The notes under the pieces are model-generated. The model searched no databases. It was not told the DNA's origin and saw only the letters and a list, made by a program, of their open reading frames with translations. This document shows positions 43,488 through 51,981 of a DNA stretch of 64,000 bases, piece by piece. Position 1 is the stretch's first letter. Every line of letters starts with the position of its first letter. The position numbers and the translations under genes are program-made. The DNA comes from Akkermansia muciniphila (GTDB taxonomy: Bacteria > Verrucomicrobiota > Verrucomicrobiia > Verrucomicrobiales > Akkermansiaceae). The stretch lies in contig CANQLV010000011.1 in assembly GCA_947624785.1 (NCBI GenBank), positions 30,529 to 94,528 on the forward strand, written 5' to 3'.

Positions 43488-46139
43488 ATGGACAGGAAAC
43501 GCACGGATGCGGTGTGGATGAAATATGGGCGCAGCCTCTGGAAATTCGCCGGAAGCTACGGGCTGGGCATCGCCCTGATGCTGGTCCTGCTGGTGCTGAC
43601 GTTTGCCGGAACGCTGCACCAGGTGCGGCTGTCTTCCTCCATGGGGCCGGAGGCGGCCATAGAATCCTTCTTCGGCGCACCGTATGTGCTGATACCGCTG
43701 GGCGGGGAAAACTCCCTGGTTTCCCTGCCGCTGCCCGGCATGGGCATTACCTGCGCCCTGCTGTTTGCCAACCTGCTCATAGGCGGGATGTTCCGCGTCC
43801 GGTGGACCTGGAGGCACGCGGGCGTGCTGGTGGCCCACGGCGGCATTCTGCTGCTGCTGGCCGGCATCATGCTGGGCAATAAAATGACGGTGGCCGTGGA
43901 CCAGGTGGAACTGCCCCAGGGCGACCGGGTGCACGAGCAGTCCCTGCCGTTTGACCTGCGCCTGAACCGCTTCGTGCCGGAATTTTATCCCGGCACCTCC
44001 AAGCCCAAATCCTATGAATCCCAGGTAACCGTCTTTCCGGAATCCGGCGGCCGGTATGACGCCGTTATCCGCATGAACGAGCCCCTGCGCCTTTCCGGCT
44101 GGACGCTGTACCAGATGAGCTGGGGGCAGGACTCCCTGCATCCGGGCAGGCTCATCTCCATCCTCCGCGCTTCCCGCAATCCCCTGGAGCACATGCCCAA
44201 ATGGTCCTCCTACATCATTGCCGCGGGGCTGCTGTGGCACTTTGCCTGCGTCTTCGGAAGGTACCTGCGCCGCAAGCCCGGCCAGGCTCCCCCCGGAACG
44301 GAGGCGGCGGACGACCAGCCGGAGCCGCCCGCTCCCGGCGGAAAGCGCCGCCTGCGCCTGATAGGCGTTTGCGCGCTGGTGGCGGCCATCTTCGGCGTCG
44401 GCATGCTGGCGGCCCGGCCTGCCTCTCATCCGGTTCGGGTGGAGCATTACGTGCCCTGGTCCTCCTTCCTGGTGGAACGGGCCGGGGCAATGGCCGTCCA
44501 GGACGGCGGCCGCCTGAAGCCCGTCTCCACGTACGCGGGCTTCCATCTGCTCCGGACGCTGGGCAAAAGAAGCTTTGCCATGGAGACGCCGGAGGGGAAA
44601 AGGACGCTCTCCCCGGTGGAATGGATGCTGGACTGCATGTTCCGCCCGGAATTCGCGGAACAGTACCCCGTCTTCCTGGTTAACCGGGAGGAAGTAGTCA
44701 GGCGCCTGCACCTGCCGGACCAGGCGGACAAGCGGAAAAAATACTCCTACGCGCAGATTGCGGAACACTGGGAGGAAATGACCCGAGCCGTCCGGGAAAT
44801 CCGCCTGCTGGGAGAAACGAACTTGACGGAAGCCCAGAAGGAAATCCTGGCCCTTTCCCGCAACTTTGACGTGGTGCGCGGCTGGATGCTCAGCTCCCGG
44901 ATCATGCTGGAAGACCCCTCCGCCATGGAACGGATGGAATTCCCCCGCTGGTTCCCCGCCGGAAACCACGATGGGGAACGCCTGTGGACGGCCGCCCCGG
45001 ACAAAGCCACCGGAGCCTTTCTGGCAATGGCTTCCCTGCTGGAACGCAAGGCCATCGGCATGGAAGGCGCGGAAGCCTCCGGACTGCGGATGAAGGCGGA
45101 GGGCCTGCTGCTGGAAAAACTGGCGCAGCCCAATGAAGCCGCCTCCGCCGGGGAGCGGCGCAGCCTGGAAAGGGAAATCTTCTACTACCGCCTGGACCCG
45201 CTCTATGCCTCCCTGGCCGTCTTTGTGGCGGCGTTCGTGTGTCTGCTGCTCTGCGCCCTCTTCCGGCCTTCCGCCAACGCTCCCCTCTGGCGCCGTTTTC
45301 TGCGGCCCGGCGGGTTCAGCCCTGCGTGGCTGCTGGGTACGGCGGGGACCGGCGTGCTGGCGGCGGCCCTGGTTATCCGCGTGCTCATCACCATGAGATC
45401 CCCGGTGGGCAACACGTATGAAACCATTGCCTTCATCGCGTGCATGGGCGTGTTCTGCGCCCTGGTGGCGGAGCTGTTCAGCAAAAAGGGCATCGTGCTG
45501 GCGGCGGGGCTGCTGCTGGGAGCCTTCTCCTGCCAGATGGGCATTCTGTACGAATCCTCCCAGGCCGTGGACCACATGGACCCCCTGGTAGCCATCCTGC
45601 GCTCCAACTTCCTGCTCTCCACCCACGTCATCACTATTGTGCTGGGATACGCGGCCGGGCTGCTGGCGGCGGTGCTCTCCCATGTGTACCTGCTGGCCTC
45701 CCCCCTGCGCCTGATCGGCAGGAAAACGGAACAATCCATGGACCGCATGGCTTACGGCATCCTGTGCTTCTCCCTGGTATTCACGCTGGTGGGAACGGTC
45801 TTCGGCGGCATCTGGGGCAATGAATCCTGGGGACGCTTCTGGGGCTGGGACCCCAAGGAAAACGGGGCGCTGATGATCGTGCTGTGGCAGTTGACCGTGC
45901 TGCACGCGCGGAAGGCCGGATGGCTGTCCCACTGGCTGCTCCACTTCAGCAACGTGGTGGGCGGCGTCATCATCGCCTTTGCCTGGTGGGGCGTCAACAT
46001 GCTGGGCGTGGGTCTGCACTCCTACGGCTTCACCTCCGGCCGGGACGCCCTGGACATTTTCTACTGGTCTGAAGCCGTCCTGTGCGTCCTCTTCATCATC
46101 CTGCACTGCCGCGCGCTCCGGCGCGTGGACATCAGGTAG
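43488..46139 (+). CDS. Cytochrome c biogenesis fusion protein ResB-CcsA (CcsBA)
   Basis: 883 residues. The N-terminal half is ResB/CcsB-like (three or four helices then a periplasmic region: LVLLVLTFAGTLHQVRL, HAGVLVAHGGILLLLAGIMLG, LYQMSWGQDSLHPGR). A long soluble segment (about 335-580) follows, then a CcsA/ResC half with eight or so helices carrying the WWD-type haem motif WGNESWGRFWGWDPKEN (about 775-791) and flanking His residues in SHWLLHFSN and in THVITIVLGYA. System II haem delivery and attachment to apocytochrome c. The ATG at 43488-43490 (MDRKRTDAVW) is chosen because an earlier in-frame ATG at 43422 falls inside the terminator of the preceding gene. Confidence 0.9.
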   Translation: MDRKRTDAVWMKYGRSLWKFAGSYGLGIALMLVLLVLTFAGTLHQVRLSSSMGPEAAIESFFGAPYVLIPLGGENSLVSLPLPGMGITCALLFANLLIGGMFRVRWTWRHAGVLVAHGGILLLLAGIMLGNKMTVAVDQVELPQGDRVHEQSLPFDLRLNRFVPEFYPGTSKPKSYESQVTVFPESGGRYDAVIRMNEPLRLSGWTLYQMSWGQDSLHPGRLISILRASRNPLEHMPKWSSYIIAAGLLWHFACVFGRYLRRKPGQAPPGTEAADDQPEPPAPGGKRRLRLIGVCALVAAIFGVGMLAARPASHPVRVEHYVPWSSFLVERAGAMAVQDGGRLKPVSTYAGFHLLRTLGKRSFAMETPEGKRTLSPVEWMLDCMFRPEFAEQYPVFLVNREEVVRRLHLPDQADKRKKYSYAQIAEHWEEMTRAVREIRLLGETNLTEAQKEILALSRNFDVVRGWMLSSRIMLEDPSAMERMEFPRWFPAGNHDGERLWTAAPDKATGAFLAMASLLERKAIGMEGAEASGLRMKAEGLLLEKLAQPNEAASAGERRSLEREIFYYRLDPLYASLAVFVAAFVCLLLCALFRPSANAPLWRRFLRPGGFSPAWLLGTAGTGVLAAALVIRVLITMRSPVGNTYETIAFIACMGVFCALVAELFSKKGIVLAAGLLLGAFSCQMGILYESSQAVDHMDPLVAILRSNFLLSTHVITIVLGYAAGLLAAVLSHVYLLASPLRLIGRKTEQSMDRMAYGILCFSLVFTLVGTVFGGIWGNESWGRFWGWDPKENGALMIVLWQLTVLHARKAGWLSHWLLHFSNVVGGVIIAFAWWGVNMLGVGLHSYGFTSGRDALDIFYWSEAVLCVLFIILHCRALRRVDIR

Positions 46140-46285
46140 CGCACGGGGCTTCGGGAATAATCCGGAAACGGGCGCCAGAAAGGGGGGCAGGGAATCTGCT
46201 ACTGCTTTCCTCCCGGTTCCCGAACCTGCGGAGTCCGCCCTCTACAGGGATGAAGGGAAGAGGACGCATTTTTCTCATTTTCTCC

Positions 46286-46314
46286 TTGCCGTTCCCGGTT
46301 CCCCGGTATATATT
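46286..46314 (+). promoter_or_regulatory. Promoter of tRNA-Val
   Basis: TTGCCG at 46286-46291 and TATATT at 46309-46314 with a 17-base spacer. Predicted transcription start a few bases before the tRNA 5' end at 46328. Confidence 0.55.
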
Positions 46315-46327
46315 CTCGCCACCTCAT

Positions 46328-46402
46328 GCACGGATAGCTCAGTGGTAGAGCGGCTGTCTTACACACAGTTGGTCGGGGGTTCGAATCCCTCTCCGTGTAC
46401 CA
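46328..46402 (+). tRNA. tRNA-Val (anticodon UAC)
   Basis: The 7-bp acceptor stem GCACGGA / TCCGTGT contains one G-U pair. The D arm is GCTC...GAGC with AGTGGTA in the loop. The anticodon stem GCTGT/ACAGT has loop CTTACAC (anticodon TAC), the T arm is GGGGG TTCGAAT CCCTC, the discriminator is A and CCA is encoded. A promoter upstream and a terminator directly downstream show it is a single transcript. Confidence 0.95.
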
Positions 46403-46408
46403 TTAATA

Positions 46409-46446
46409 AACCCCGCAAGCTTAACGGCTTGAGGGGTTTTTCTTTT
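46409..46446 (+). terminator. Terminator after tRNA-Val
   Basis: AACCCC, G, CAAGC, loop TTAACG-like, GCTTG, A, GGGGTT, then TTTCTTTT. A strong stem with one internal mismatch and a good U-tract. Confidence 0.8.
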
Positions 46447-46985
46447 GTGGATTATAAAAAATAGTATATTATGTTTTCCTTTCGGCATAAAAATCATTAT
46501 GGGCTGTCAGTAAAATTCCGTTGATAGAGGTGATTTTATTCATAATTTTTGTTTATTATTGGTTGTAGTGAGGTAGTTGAACAACTTTGCCGCCCCTTAT
46601 CCATGATCAACTCCGGCTCATCCGGGCCTGGAAGGTTTGCGCCTTCCAGGCGGGTTGACTTCTTCAGAGGTCAGGGCAATTCTGGACGGGGTTCATGGGA
46701 ACTTCCCCTTCCTTCGGTTGCGGATGGGCTGAAATTTGATCCAGCGGTGCCTTGGCTTGAACCGCCTCGCATTCCCCGGATAAAATGGAAACGGTTGAAA
46801 CCCACGTCGGGAAAAATCTACGGCTGTTCCGGAGAAAGGTCATCCCGCGTGGAACGTTAAGACTGCATGAACGCTGCCGCACCCCGGCTTACCGGGCGTG
46901 AATCCTACGGGTTCTCTTTTTTAATGCTTCTCCCTTTCCACGGCAATTTACCTGAAGCATCATCTGGGCGTCTGCCGTTGCGGAT

Positions 46986-47022
46986 AAAAAAGGGCTGCCG
47001 CACCTTCCGGTGAGGCAGCCCC
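46986..47022 (-). terminator. Terminator of catalase gene
   Basis: On the minus strand, GGGCTGCC and GGCAGCCC form the outer stem with an inner CACCGGAAGGTG arm, followed by TTTTTTAT. Lies 40 bases after the catalase stop. Confidence 0.85.
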
Positions 47023-47063
47023 TGTTTTGGATTGTACTTGAATCGTTTTTAAATGGGAACGAA

Positions 47064-49331
47064 TCAGGCGCCGAAGTCCAGGGCCTTGGGTTCGCGGGCC
47101 CAGACGCGGTGCTGTTTCATGGCGGTGATGAAGGGTTTCATCAGGGCCTTGGTGTCTTCCGGCATGAGCAATCCGGCATCATCCATGTCCTGGGGCAGGG
47201 AGGCCGCCTCAAGCATTTCCTTGGCGTCGCCGGGAAGGCCGATGGCCTTCAGGTGCCTGTAGGCCTGGCGCAGGTGGTACTTGGCGTCTCCGTCCATCAG
47301 GAGCGTTTTAATGCTCTGCTCTCCTTCCGGCACGATGACGGCGTCAAACACGACGGAGGGGTTGCCGGACAGGGTGCCGTCCACCAGCAGGTCTTTCCCT
47401 TCCTCCGTGTTCACGCTTCCCATGTGCGGGGCCAGAATCTGGGGATGTACGCCTTCCTTGTGCAGGGCGCTGCAGATTTCCTCCACGGATTTCAGGCTGG
47501 CGCCGTCCGCCACCAGCAGGGAGACGCGCATGCCCTTGAGGTTGCCGTCCGGTTTGGCGTACAGGCTCAGCGCCGGGTCTTTTTCCAGGCCGCAGACCGG
47601 CTTGGGCAGTTCCCGGTCAAGCTGCTCCTTCGTGAGTTCAATGCCCAGGTTTCTGGCTACTCCGGCTGCCAGCTCCGGATCAATGCGCGTCAGCAGGTCC
47701 ACCACCCGTTCCCGGATGTACGGGCGCGTCACCTTGCCTACTTCAAAGCTGAAAGCATCAATGATATGCTTTTGCTCCACGGGCGTCTGGCTCATCCAGA
47801 ACAGGCGGGGCTGGGCGTAGTATTCCGCGAAGGAGGGACTCCTGAGGCGTTCCTTGACCCCCGTTACCGGCTGGGGGCTGGTGGCAAAGCCGCCGTCTTC
47901 CGGCGGCGTTTCACGCGGCCAGTTGTCCCCGATGGAGTTGGGATCGTAGTTGGCCGGAGCGGTGTCTATCTGCATGCGGTGGAAGCCGTCCCTCTGGTTG
48001 TTGTGGAAGGGGCAGACGGGCCGGTTGATGGGGATTTCCGTAAAATTGGCTCCTCCCAGGCGGTGCCGCTGGGTGTCGCTGTAGGAGAAGATGCGGCCCT
48101 GGAGCAGCGGGTCGTCGGAAAAATCGATGCCCGGCACGATGTTGGCGGGGCAGAAGGCGACCTGTTCCGTTTCCGCAAAGAAGTTGTCCGGATTGCGGTC
48201 CAGCACCATTTTACCGACGATTTCCACGGGAACCAGCGCTTCCGGAATGAGCTTGGTGGCGTCCAGAATATCGAAGTCGAATTTGTCTGCGTCCTCTTCC
48301 GGAATGAGCTGCAACCCGAGTTCGAATTCCGGGTAATCCCCGGCTTCAATGGATTGCCAGAGATCCTTGCGGTGGAAGTCCGGATCGCGTCCCGTCAACG
48401 CCTGCGCCTCGTCCCAGATCAGGGATTTCTTCCCGTACACGGGCTTCCAGTGAAAGCGGACGAAGGTGCTTTTCCCTTCTTCATTGACCAGCTTGTACGT
48501 ATGAATGCCGAAGCCTTCAATGGTCCGGTAACTCCGGGGAATGCCGCGGTCGGACATGAGCCACATGACGTTGTGCAGGGTTTCAGGCTGGAGGGAGACA
48601 TAATCCCAGAAGGAGTCGTGGGCCGTCTGCCCCTGAGGCATTTCATTGTGGGGCTCCGGCTTGACGGCGTGGATGAAGTCCGGGAATTTGATGGCGTCCT
48701 GAATGAAAAAGACGGGCGTGTCGTTGCCCACCAGGTCATAGTTGCCTTCCTTGGTATAGAACTTGGTGGCGAAGCCGCGGATGTCCCTCACCGTATCCGG
48801 AGATCCTCGGAAGCCCTGCACGTTGGAAAAACGCACAAAGACCGGGGTCTTTTCTCCCGGATCCTGCAAAAAGCCCGCCTTGGTGTACTTGGAAAGGGAT
48901 TTGTATACCTGAAAATAGCCATGTGCCCCGGAACCTCTTGCGTGAACCACGCGTTCCGGTATCCGCTCCTGGTCAAAATGAGCCATTTTTTCCAGAAAGT
49001 GGAAGTCTTCAAGCAGAGAGGGGCCTCTGCTTCCGGCTTTAAGTGTGTTTTGGTCATTGGCTATTTTAACTCCCAGGTTGCTTGTGAGCGGCTGGTCCAT
49101 GCCGTTGGAGCGCATGGTGTCCAGATCCTTGATTTTTTCCGTGGTATTGTCCGGCATTTTCATGGAGCCGGGAGCGGAGGGTTCCGCATTGGGCGGTGTA
49201 GGCTTCGGAGTGGGCTTGATCAGCTCCGGATCAACCGTGTCTGTGTAATGGGGTTCCGCTTCCTTTCCGTCGGTGAAAGGAGCGAGGCTGTCTTCCATGG
49301 GCGGCGTCTTTTTTTTCATTTGCTTGTTCAT
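47064..49331 (-). CDS. katE: Large-subunit catalase (HPII type)
   Basis: 755 residues, the length of E. coli HPII (clade 2). Essential residues are His 130 ([11 protein letters not shown]), Asn 203 (GNDTPVF) and the haem-ligand Tyr 417 ([14 protein letters not shown]). The first 75 residues are a Pro/Thr-rich extension. The C-terminal 150 residues form the flavodoxin/GATase-like domain found only in large catalases ([22 protein letters not shown] and [14 protein letters not shown]). Removes hydrogen peroxide in the cytosol. Divergent from the next gene, with a 146-base promoter gap. Confidence 0.96.
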   Translation of the reverse strand: MNKQMKKKTPPMEDSLAPFTDGKEAEPHYTDTVDPELIKPTPKPTPPNAEPSAPGSMKMPDNTTEKIKDLDTMRSNGMDQPLTSNLGVKIANDQNTLKAGSRGPSLLEDFHFLEKMAHFDQERIPERVVHARGSGAHGYFQVYKSLSKYTKAGFLQDPGEKTPVFVRFSNVQGFRGSPDTVRDIRGFATKFYTKEGNYDLVGNDTPVFFIQDAIKFPDFIHAVKPEPHNEMPQGQTAHDSFWDYVSLQPETLHNVMWLMSDRGIPRSYRTIEGFGIHTYKLVNEEGKSTFVRFHWKPVYGKKSLIWDEAQALTGRDPDFHRKDLWQSIEAGDYPEFELGLQLIPEEDADKFDFDILDATKLIPEALVPVEIVGKMVLDRNPDNFFAETEQVAFCPANIVPGIDFSDDPLLQGRIFSYSDTQRHRLGGANFTEIPINRPVCPFHNNQRDGFHRMQIDTAPANYDPNSIGDNWPRETPPEDGGFATSPQPVTGVKERLRSPSFAEYYAQPRLFWMSQTPVEQKHIIDAFSFEVGKVTRPYIRERVVDLLTRIDPELAAGVARNLGIELTKEQLDRELPKPVCGLEKDPALSLYAKPDGNLKGMRVSLLVADGASLKSVEEICSALHKEGVHPQILAPHMGSVNTEEGKDLLVDGTLSGNPSVVFDAVIVPEGEQSIKTLLMDGDAKYHLRQAYRHLKAIGLPGDAKEMLEAASLPQDMDDAGLLMPEDTKALMKPFITAMKQHRVWAREPKALDFGA

Positions 49332-49477
49332 GATGGGACCGAATTTCTTCTATACGGGTAAGGGTTCGACTTCCCTTTTTCCGGTGATGTTCTGTCATGT
49401 TTTGTCAGCAGCTACCGTTCAGGGATGATGGAGATTCACTGAAAAGAACTCGACTTGAAACGTTTATATGATAGAGA

Positions 49478-50146
49478 ATGGCATCTATGGAAAAGGCTTG
49501 TTTGATTGGCATGGCTTTCCTGCCTGTGGTCCACGCTTCATTCGGAGCGGGGCAGGAGGCGGAAGACCGACGGGATGTAGCCGTGGACACGCAGACGGCG
49601 TTCGGGAAGCCTCCGCGTTCCCTGCATCTGGAACCGGTGGAGAGCCTCGCGGTGCCGAAAAATCCGGATATTCCCTACGGCATGATCAGCCGCGTGCATC
49701 TCTACGCCGACCGCTCCCATGGTTCCGGTGAAGATTCCATTTATCTGGTGGCGGAAATGAATTTCCGCGGGGAAGATGGGGACCAGCCCCATATTGTGGG
49801 AATCTTTGCCGGTTCTCCCGTGGGGGAACCGTGCATGAAGCTGGCGGACCTGGACAGGGACGGCATTCCGGAACTGATTCTGGTTCATGAAGCGGGGGCG
49901 GGAGCTTTCTATATGCGCATTTTCCGTATTTCCCAAAAACCCAATGTTTCCGACAGCAAGAGCTGCATCTCCGCCTCTGCCATGCTGAAACAGGTGGGAT
50001 GCTGCCGCACGGGAATAGGAACCGTCAGTCTGGAGGATGACGGAACGGTGGTGGTGAAGACTTATCCGGAAGGGGGAAGGGTTCCGACATCCGTGAAAAA
50101 ATACCGTCTGGAACAGGGAGCGGACGGCATGAAGGAGGTGGAATAA
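49478..50146 (+). CDS. Secreted hypothetical protein with calcium-loop-like motif
   Basis: 222 residues with a signal peptide (about 1-21, ending PVVHA). The mature part is beta-rich, with MKLADLDRDGIPELILVHEAGAG, the Asp-x-Asp-x-Asp-Gly loop of FG-GAP or dockerin-like calcium sites, once only. Four cysteines later (SCISASAM, GCCRTG) may form disulfides. No catalytic family is recognised; perhaps a periplasmic or outer-membrane binding protein. ATG 49478 is used, with ATG 49487 as alternative. Confidence 0.7.
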   Translation: MASMEKACLIGMAFLPVVHASFGAGQEAEDRRDVAVDTQTAFGKPPRSLHLEPVESLAVPKNPDIPYGMISRVHLYADRSHGSGEDSIYLVAEMNFRGEDGDQPHIVGIFAGSPVGEPCMKLADLDRDGIPELILVHEAGAGAFYMRIFRISQKPNVSDSKSCISASAMLKQVGCCRTGIGTVSLEDDGTVVVKTYPEGGRVPTSVKKYRLEQGADGMKEVE

Positions 50147-50368
50147 ACAGGTGCGGTGCAGGGGGGCCGGAGGAAGGGGGGAAAAGCGCAACGGCGTTTC
50201 CGGCGCTGCGTACATGAAATGGGGCGGAACTTCCACAAATTTTCATAGACGCGGGGAATAAATAGGTTATGATTTTTGTGTCAATCGGGTATTGGAAAAA
50301 AGGCTCATGCCGTTATGGCGCGGGGCGGCTTTTCCGGTATGGAACCATTTTCCCATTGAATTAAAGTG

Positions 50369-50818
50369 ATGACGGTGCAAGAAATAGCTGAACAAAGTTT
50401 GAAGAGCCTTCTGGCCTCCCTGGGTTTTTCCGCGGATATTGAAGTAACGGAGGCGGACGGCATCGTGTGCCTGAATATTTCCTCCCCGGATTCCCAGTAC
50501 ATCATCGGGGGAGACGGAGACAGGCTGGACGACCTCCAGTACCTGGTCAACCGCATGATCCAGCGCAAGATGGAGGAGGCCCCTCGCGTAAAGGTGGATT
50601 GCGACCATTACCGGGAACGCAACGAAGCCCGCCTGCTGGAAAAGGCCCGTTCCCTGGCCGAACGCGTGCAGGAGAGCGGCAAGCCGATGAAGATGCAGCC
50701 GCTGAACGCCTACCACCGCCGCCTGGTGCACAACGCCCTTCAGTCCATGGAAGGCATTGCGACGGAGTCCGAGGAAGGAGACGGCCGTTACAAGCGCATT
50801 ACCATCCGGCGCGCCTGA
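50369..50818 (+). CDS. KH-R3H RNA-binding protein (Jag/KhpB-like)
   Basis: 149 residues. The KH domain contains SSPDSQYIIGGDGDRLDDLQ (a GxxG-like loop), followed by an R3H domain with PLNAYHRRLVHNAL, in which the conserved Arg and His are spaced as in R3H. The N-terminal Jag_N domain of Bacillus Jag is absent, so this is the short form. Binds single-stranded RNA; relatives affect cell division and envelope genes. The ATG at 50369-50371 is preferred over GTG 50366. The next gene starts 14 bases after its stop, so both may be co-transcribed. Confidence 0.9.
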   Translation: MTVQEIAEQSLKSLLASLGFSADIEVTEADGIVCLNISSPDSQYIIGGDGDRLDDLQYLVNRMIQRKMEEAPRVKVDCDHYRERNEARLLEKARSLAERVQESGKPMKMQPLNAYHRRLVHNALQSMEGIATESEEGDGRYKRITIRRA

Positions 50819-50832
50819 AGCCGGCAGTTTTC

Positions 50833-51822
50833 ATGAAGGTTGCAGCGGTTATAGCATCTGTTTGCCTGGCGCTGGTGACGGCGGTTCCGGGCCGTGCGGA
50901 AACGAAGGCTTCCCCCGTTCCCTGCGCCGCGGCTCCTTCTCCTCCTCCGCCTGTGCTGGTGGTGTACGGTTCCGCGGAACCCGGAGCGGCGGAAGCCCGC
51001 TGGCTGAAGGCGCTCCGTCCTGGAACGGAAGAACGCCGTGCACTGGATGAACACGTCCGTGACGTGCAGTTTGTTACGGTGCCCAAACGTCCCTCCGTGA
51101 AGGATTGGGAAGAAGGCGGCAGCCTGTCCCGTGCGGCGGAGCATGGCGTGCGCGTGCTGCCTGCGGTGGTTTTGCTTGATTCCAGGGGACGCGTGTTTGA
51201 CTTGGTGGAAGGGGGCGCGGATGCCGCATCCCTGCGGGAAAAGGCGGCCCTGCTGGTGGAGAAGGCCCGGGGCGTGCGCCCGGTGACTTTGGTGAACGAC
51301 GTTCCGAAGGGCGGAGACCCTGCGGAGGAGGCCGCCGCCATTTGCCGGGCGTTGGAACTGGTGCCGGCGGAAGCCTGGTTCCGGGATTATCCGGGAACGA
51401 TGAAACGCCTGGAAAAACTGAATTGCACGTTTCCGGCCTTTCTGAACGCCCGCGCGGCGGTCCGCCGGCTGGAGAAAAACCGGGAAACGGCGGCACTGCT
51501 CTGCGAATCCTTCCAGGCCTGTGATTCCCCTTCCATCCGGAAATGCCTGGAAGCGTGGCGGAAAAGGGCGGATGATCCCTCTCTGCCCGTGGAGGAACGC
51601 CAGTTGATCCTGCTTTCCATGGTGCATCCCCTCTGGGTCCGGCTGGAAGAGGCGCTGTACCGGGACGCCCACACGGCGGAGAGTGAGGAGGCCTTCAACC
51701 GGGCGGTTGCCGTGCTGGAGGAAGTGCGGGACATGGACCGCGCCAGCGTTTGCGGCAGGCGCGCGCACCAGCTCCGGGAAGAGCTGAGGAGGGCTCGCCT
51801 GGCTGCCGCGCGGTATGATTGA
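50833..51822 (+). CDS. Secreted thioredoxin-like / unknown protein
   Basis: 329 residues with an N-terminal signal peptide (VAAVIASVCLALVTAVPGRA). Then follows PPPVLVVYGSAEPGA and, later, HGVRVLPAVVLLDSRGRVFDL, which matches the beta4 strand with cis-proline and the following DxxG turn of thioredoxin-fold proteins. The CxxC active site is missing, so it is not a redox thioredoxin. The C-terminal half is helical and charged (EEVRDMDRAS, CGRRAHQLREELRRARLAA). Function unknown. Confidence 0.7.
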   Translation: MKVAAVIASVCLALVTAVPGRAETKASPVPCAAAPSPPPPVLVVYGSAEPGAAEARWLKALRPGTEERRALDEHVRDVQFVTVPKRPSVKDWEEGGSLSRAAEHGVRVLPAVVLLDSRGRVFDLVEGGADAASLREKAALLVEKARGVRPVTLVNDVPKGGDPAEEAAAICRALELVPAEAWFRDYPGTMKRLEKLNCTFPAFLNARAAVRRLEKNRETAALLCESFQACDSPSIRKCLEAWRKRADDPSLPVEERQLILLSMVHPLWVRLEEALYRDAHTAESEEAFNRAVAVLEEVRDMDRASVCGRRAHQLREELRRARLAAARYD

Positions 51823-51981
51823 TGCGGTTTTCCGGAGCTTCCGGAAACGGACAGGAAGGGTTCCCGGTTGCCGCCACGGAATCAAGGGGCGCGTTTTTTC
51901 TTCGTGATTCCCTTCTCCACAGGAAGGGCCCGGCAAATTGGCTTGATTTTGCCCCTGTCCGGGGCTAGTCTTCGGACCGTT

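Larger units (their letters stand above)
46403..47063. other. Gene-free region between tRNA-Val and catalase
   Basis: Holds the tRNA terminator (46409-46446) and the catalase terminator (46986-47022, minus strand). A short hairpin at about 46901-46915 (GAATCC TAC GGGTTC, followed by TCTTTTTT) could be another plus-strand terminator. Between 46450 and 46900 there are only short open frames with unlikely composition; no gene is supported. Confidence 0.5.

Noticed and set aside
46549..46860. 103-codon open frame between tRNA-Val and catalase
   Set aside because: No start signal, no motif, unlikely amino-acid composition, and no similarity that I can recognise. A minus-strand frame at 46664-46882 is equally unconvincing.
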